Shown: positions 6,799 through 7,097 of the stretch, one piece after another
Numbering within the stretch: position 1 is the stretch's first letter
Layout of the letters: every line of letters begins with the position of its first letter
NCBI GenBank assembly: GCA_027459565.1
Contig: DAIDIA010000290.1
Coordinates: 1-7,097 of the forward strand
DNA length: 7,097 nucleotides
Direction: 5' to 3'
From: Acidimicrobiaceae bacterium
GTDB taxonomy: Bacteria > Actinomycetota > Acidimicrobiia > Acidimicrobiales > Bog-793
Notes under the pieces: model-generated
Told to the model about the DNA's origin: nothing
Database searches by the model: none
Seen by the model: the letters and a program-made list of their open reading frames with translations, nothing else
Position numbers and translations under genes: made by a program

Positions 6799-7097
6799 CA
6801 GAATGTCGTCGGTTGTGTGAACGATCCCCAGACATCTTTGAGGGCGGTGACCATCTCGCCCACGGTGCAATCGACTTTCGCGCAGTCGATCAGGAGCGGC
6901 ATCAGGTTGACGTCATCGCGCCGTGCTCCGTCAGCGAGCACTCCGAGCGCGTTGTTGACGGCGGACTGGTCGCGTGCCGCCTTGACCGATGCAAGTCGGT
7001 CGAGCTGGCGCCGCCGGTTTCCATCGTTCATCTGGTACCCCCGGACCTCGGGCATCGGCTCATCACTGGTGAAGCGGTTGACGCCAACGACAACCCT
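6798..7097 (-). CDS. Acyl-CoA mutase large (catalytic) subunit, C-terminal end only
   Basis: The 5' part lies beyond the right edge of the window; only the last 99 residues are visible and the frame is open to base 7097. They begin RVVVGVNRFTSDEP, matching the segment that follows the catalytic TIM barrel in methylmalonyl-CoA mutase-type enzymes (VGVN followed by an aromatic residue). A helical tail follows, with RQLDRLASVKAARD, NLMPLLIDCAKVD and CTVGEMVTALKDVWG in the places of the family's Q..RL...R..RD, NLM and TVGE...AL..VFG. It stops right after VWGSFTQPTTF without a fused B12 domain, so cobalamin binding is supplied by the next gene, which overlaps its stop (TGATG). Residues that set substrate specificity lie in the missing N-terminal part, so methylmalonyl-, isobutyryl-, 2-hydroxyisobutyryl-, ethylmalonyl- or another acyl-CoA all remain possible. 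Confidence 0.9.
   Translation of the reverse strand, partial: RVVVGVNRFTSDEPMPEVRGYQMNDGNRRRQLDRLASVKAARDQSAVNNALGVLADGARRDDVNLMPLLIDCAKVDCTVGEMVTALKDVWGSFTQPTTF

Noticed and set aside
6799..6870. N-terminal extension of the B12-binding subunit
   Set aside because: The extra residues overlap the large-subunit gene and do not resemble the family. The TGATG junction at 6796-6800 gives a better start.

Overview
The window is high-GC bacterial DNA that is almost entirely coding. It holds two short operons pointing at each other. The EtfB recognition-loop region (RYPSFKGIMAAKSKP), the EtfD/FadF-type menaquinone-linked iron-sulphur protein and the codon bias suggest an actinobacterium, perhaps of the Acidimicrobiia type. 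That placement is inference, because no rRNA or other marker is present. No tRNA, rRNA, CRISPR array, insertion sequence or phage gene was seen.

Left half, + strand: after a 216-base non-coding leader come etfD (membrane iron-sulphur oxidoreductase), etfB and etfA. EtfA and EtfB form the soluble electron transfer flavoprotein, which takes electrons from acyl-CoA dehydrogenases. EtfD is the predicted membrane partner that passes them to menaquinone. The three genes thus encode a complete route from acyl-CoA oxidation to the respiratory chain. The leader carries a compact inverted repeat (GGAAC-GT-GTTCC) whose core matches what I recall of TetR-family lipid/steroid catabolism operators. It also has several potential hairpins, one of which overlaps the Shine-Dalgarno sequence.

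Right half, - strand, read from the right edge: the C-terminal end of a coenzyme B12-dependent acyl-CoA mutase large subunit (cut by the window edge), its separate cobalamin-binding small subunit, a CaiB/BaiF (class III) CoA-transferase, and the MeaB GTPase that protects and loads B12 mutases. The mutase and transferase genes overlap end to start (TGATG and ATGA), so they are probably translated as one unit. MeaB follows 42 bases later.

A reasonable overall reading is a catabolic locus. An organic acid is activated by CoA transfer, its carbon skeleton is rearranged by the B12 mutase kept active by MeaB, and the product is oxidised by acyl-CoA dehydrogenases whose electrons leave through EtfAB and EtfD. 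The mutase substrate cannot be read here, because the residues that set specificity lie outside the window. The pairing of a split mutase with a translationally coupled CoA-transferase is the most interesting point.
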